Position numbers and translations under genes: made by a program | Notes under the pieces: model-generated | What the model saw: only the letters and a program-made list of their open reading frames with translations | Told to the model about the DNA's origin: nothing | Database searches by the model: none | NCBI GenBank assembly: GCA_031267485.1 | Contig: JAIRYY010000049.1 | Coordinates: 1-6,972 of the forward strand | Source: Tannerella sp. | GTDB lineage: Bacteria > Bacteroidota > Bacteroidia > Bacteroidales > Tannerellaceae | Length of the DNA stretch: 6,972 nt | Direction: 5' to 3' | Part shown: positions 6,579 through 6,972 of the stretch, piece by piece | How positions within the stretch are numbered: the first letter of the stretch is position 1 | How the letters are laid out: each line of letters starts with the position of its first letter

Positions 6579-6972
6579 TTACTCCATACAAATACAACGT
6601 CGCTTTCACATAAGGCTTCAAACCACCTTGATCTCCCGCAGCGCCATAACCCGTATGAATTAGCACTGCCGTTAATCCCGCCACAGTCAGCAGACATAAA
6701 AACAAGCCTGTTTTCCGGGTATTCAACAAAGTTTTCAGAAAGCCATCCCCGTGTTTTTTGCAATAGATCATGCAGTAAAAAGCATAGCTTGCAGGTAATA
6801 CCAGAATAAAACTTTCTTTAATTAAAGCCGCACACAGGGAAGCCGCCATAAATCCGGCATAATAGCGGATGCGAATATCACTTTCGGCAAATGTGTATTT
6901 GGCAAGCCAGTACAGCGATAAAGCCCAAAAGAGTAAACCGGTGGTTTCTTGTGATACTGTCTGGTAAAAAAT
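6409..6972 (-). CDS. Membrane glycosyltransferase-like protein, 5' part (start outside window, frame broken at the C-tract)
   Basis: The frame is open from the right edge, so the gene starts beyond 6972; the ATG at 6849 is internal, since 41 in-frame codons precede it. Hydrophobic stretches TGLLFWALSLYWLA, AGFMAASLCAALI, ILVLPASYAFYCMIY, GLFLCLLTVAGLTAVLI and GGVVPAFAGAIYLW indicate about four or five membrane spans, with a Lys/Arg-rich loop (CKKHGDGFLKTLLNTRK) between. After AIYLWRKKIT the frame enters ten C residues and then about 32 residues that look unlike membrane protein, ending at a stop at 6409-6411. The hydrophobic continuation is in another frame. Deleting one C joins the two into 458 visible residues without other changes. 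The protein as read would lose its last spans and its soluble domain. GT39/GT-C-like membership is an inference from the topology. Confidence 0.72.
   Translation of the reverse strand: MFYQTVSQETTGLLFWALSLYWLAKYTFAESDIRIRYYAGFMAASLCAALIKESFILVLPASYAFYCMIYCKKHGDGFLKTLLNTRKTGLFLCLLTVAGLTAVLIHTGYGAAGDQGGLKPYVKATLYLYGVSGGVVPAFAGAIYLWRKKITPPPLIYNRLLYMCLSDIVVSGDNNSANYSLCSVRIG
6512..6521 (-). repeat. Homopolymer run of ten C within coding sequence (candidate phase-variation tract)
   Basis: The + strand shows ten consecutive G. On the coding strand the run follows AAA ATT A and precedes ACTCAT. With ten C the frame goes to the early stop at 6409; with nine or twelve C it continues as ACC, CCC codons, then CAC TCA TAT into the long downstream membrane-protein frame. 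The next longest G/C run noted is six, near the glycosyltransferase start (276-281). Runs of this length are the classic substrate for slipped-strand mispairing, and are also a common place for assembly error. Confidence 0.9.

Overview
This 6,972-base window looks like an accessory surface-polysaccharide locus from the Bacteroidota, probably Bacteroidales. That placement is an inference. Every credible gene lies on the minus strand, and the starts have A/T-rich leaders without a clear Shine-Dalgarno. A family-2 glycosyltransferase and a multi-pass membrane GT-C-like protein flank an orphan SNF2 helicase. Because transcription runs right to left, the layout is given from high to low coordinates.

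Positions 6972-5595 hold a polytopic membrane protein with a soluble C-terminal domain. Its 5' end lies outside the window. It resembles integral-membrane glycosyltransferases of the GT39/GT-C kind. The reading frame is broken exactly at a run of ten C residues (ten G on the + strand, 6512-6521). Removing one C, or adding two, restores one continuous frame. This is either a phase-variable contingency gene caught in its OFF state or a homopolymer sequencing error.

Positions 5594-5484 are a short intergenic gap with a perfect 7-bp hairpin. Positions 5483-1383 are one very long gene (1,366 aa) for a Swi2/Snf2-type helicase. Its ATPase core is intact. A roughly 900-residue N-terminal part precedes it, and the first ~440 residues of that part are strikingly A/T-rich. 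A near-identical 21-bp direct repeat flanks this gene: one copy forms the last codons of the membrane gene, the other lies just beyond the helicase stop.

Positions 1382-958 contain no confidently assigned gene. They hold a striking 21-bp tandem repeat (nine full units plus part of a tenth, no length variation) that stays open as a 7-residue peptide repeat on both strands. The minus-strand repeat ORF is in the same frame as the next gene, separated by one TAA and five sense codons.

Positions 957-301 encode a 218-aa protein with a helical N-terminal half and a beta-rich, probably Ig/Fn3-like C-terminal half. The function is unknown. Four bases later, at 296, a family-2 glycosyltransferase begins and runs off the left edge.

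The two glycosyltransferase-type genes suggest glycan assembly. The helicase looks like an insertion into this locus, since no recognisable partner gene of a known SNF2-containing defence system is visible beside it.
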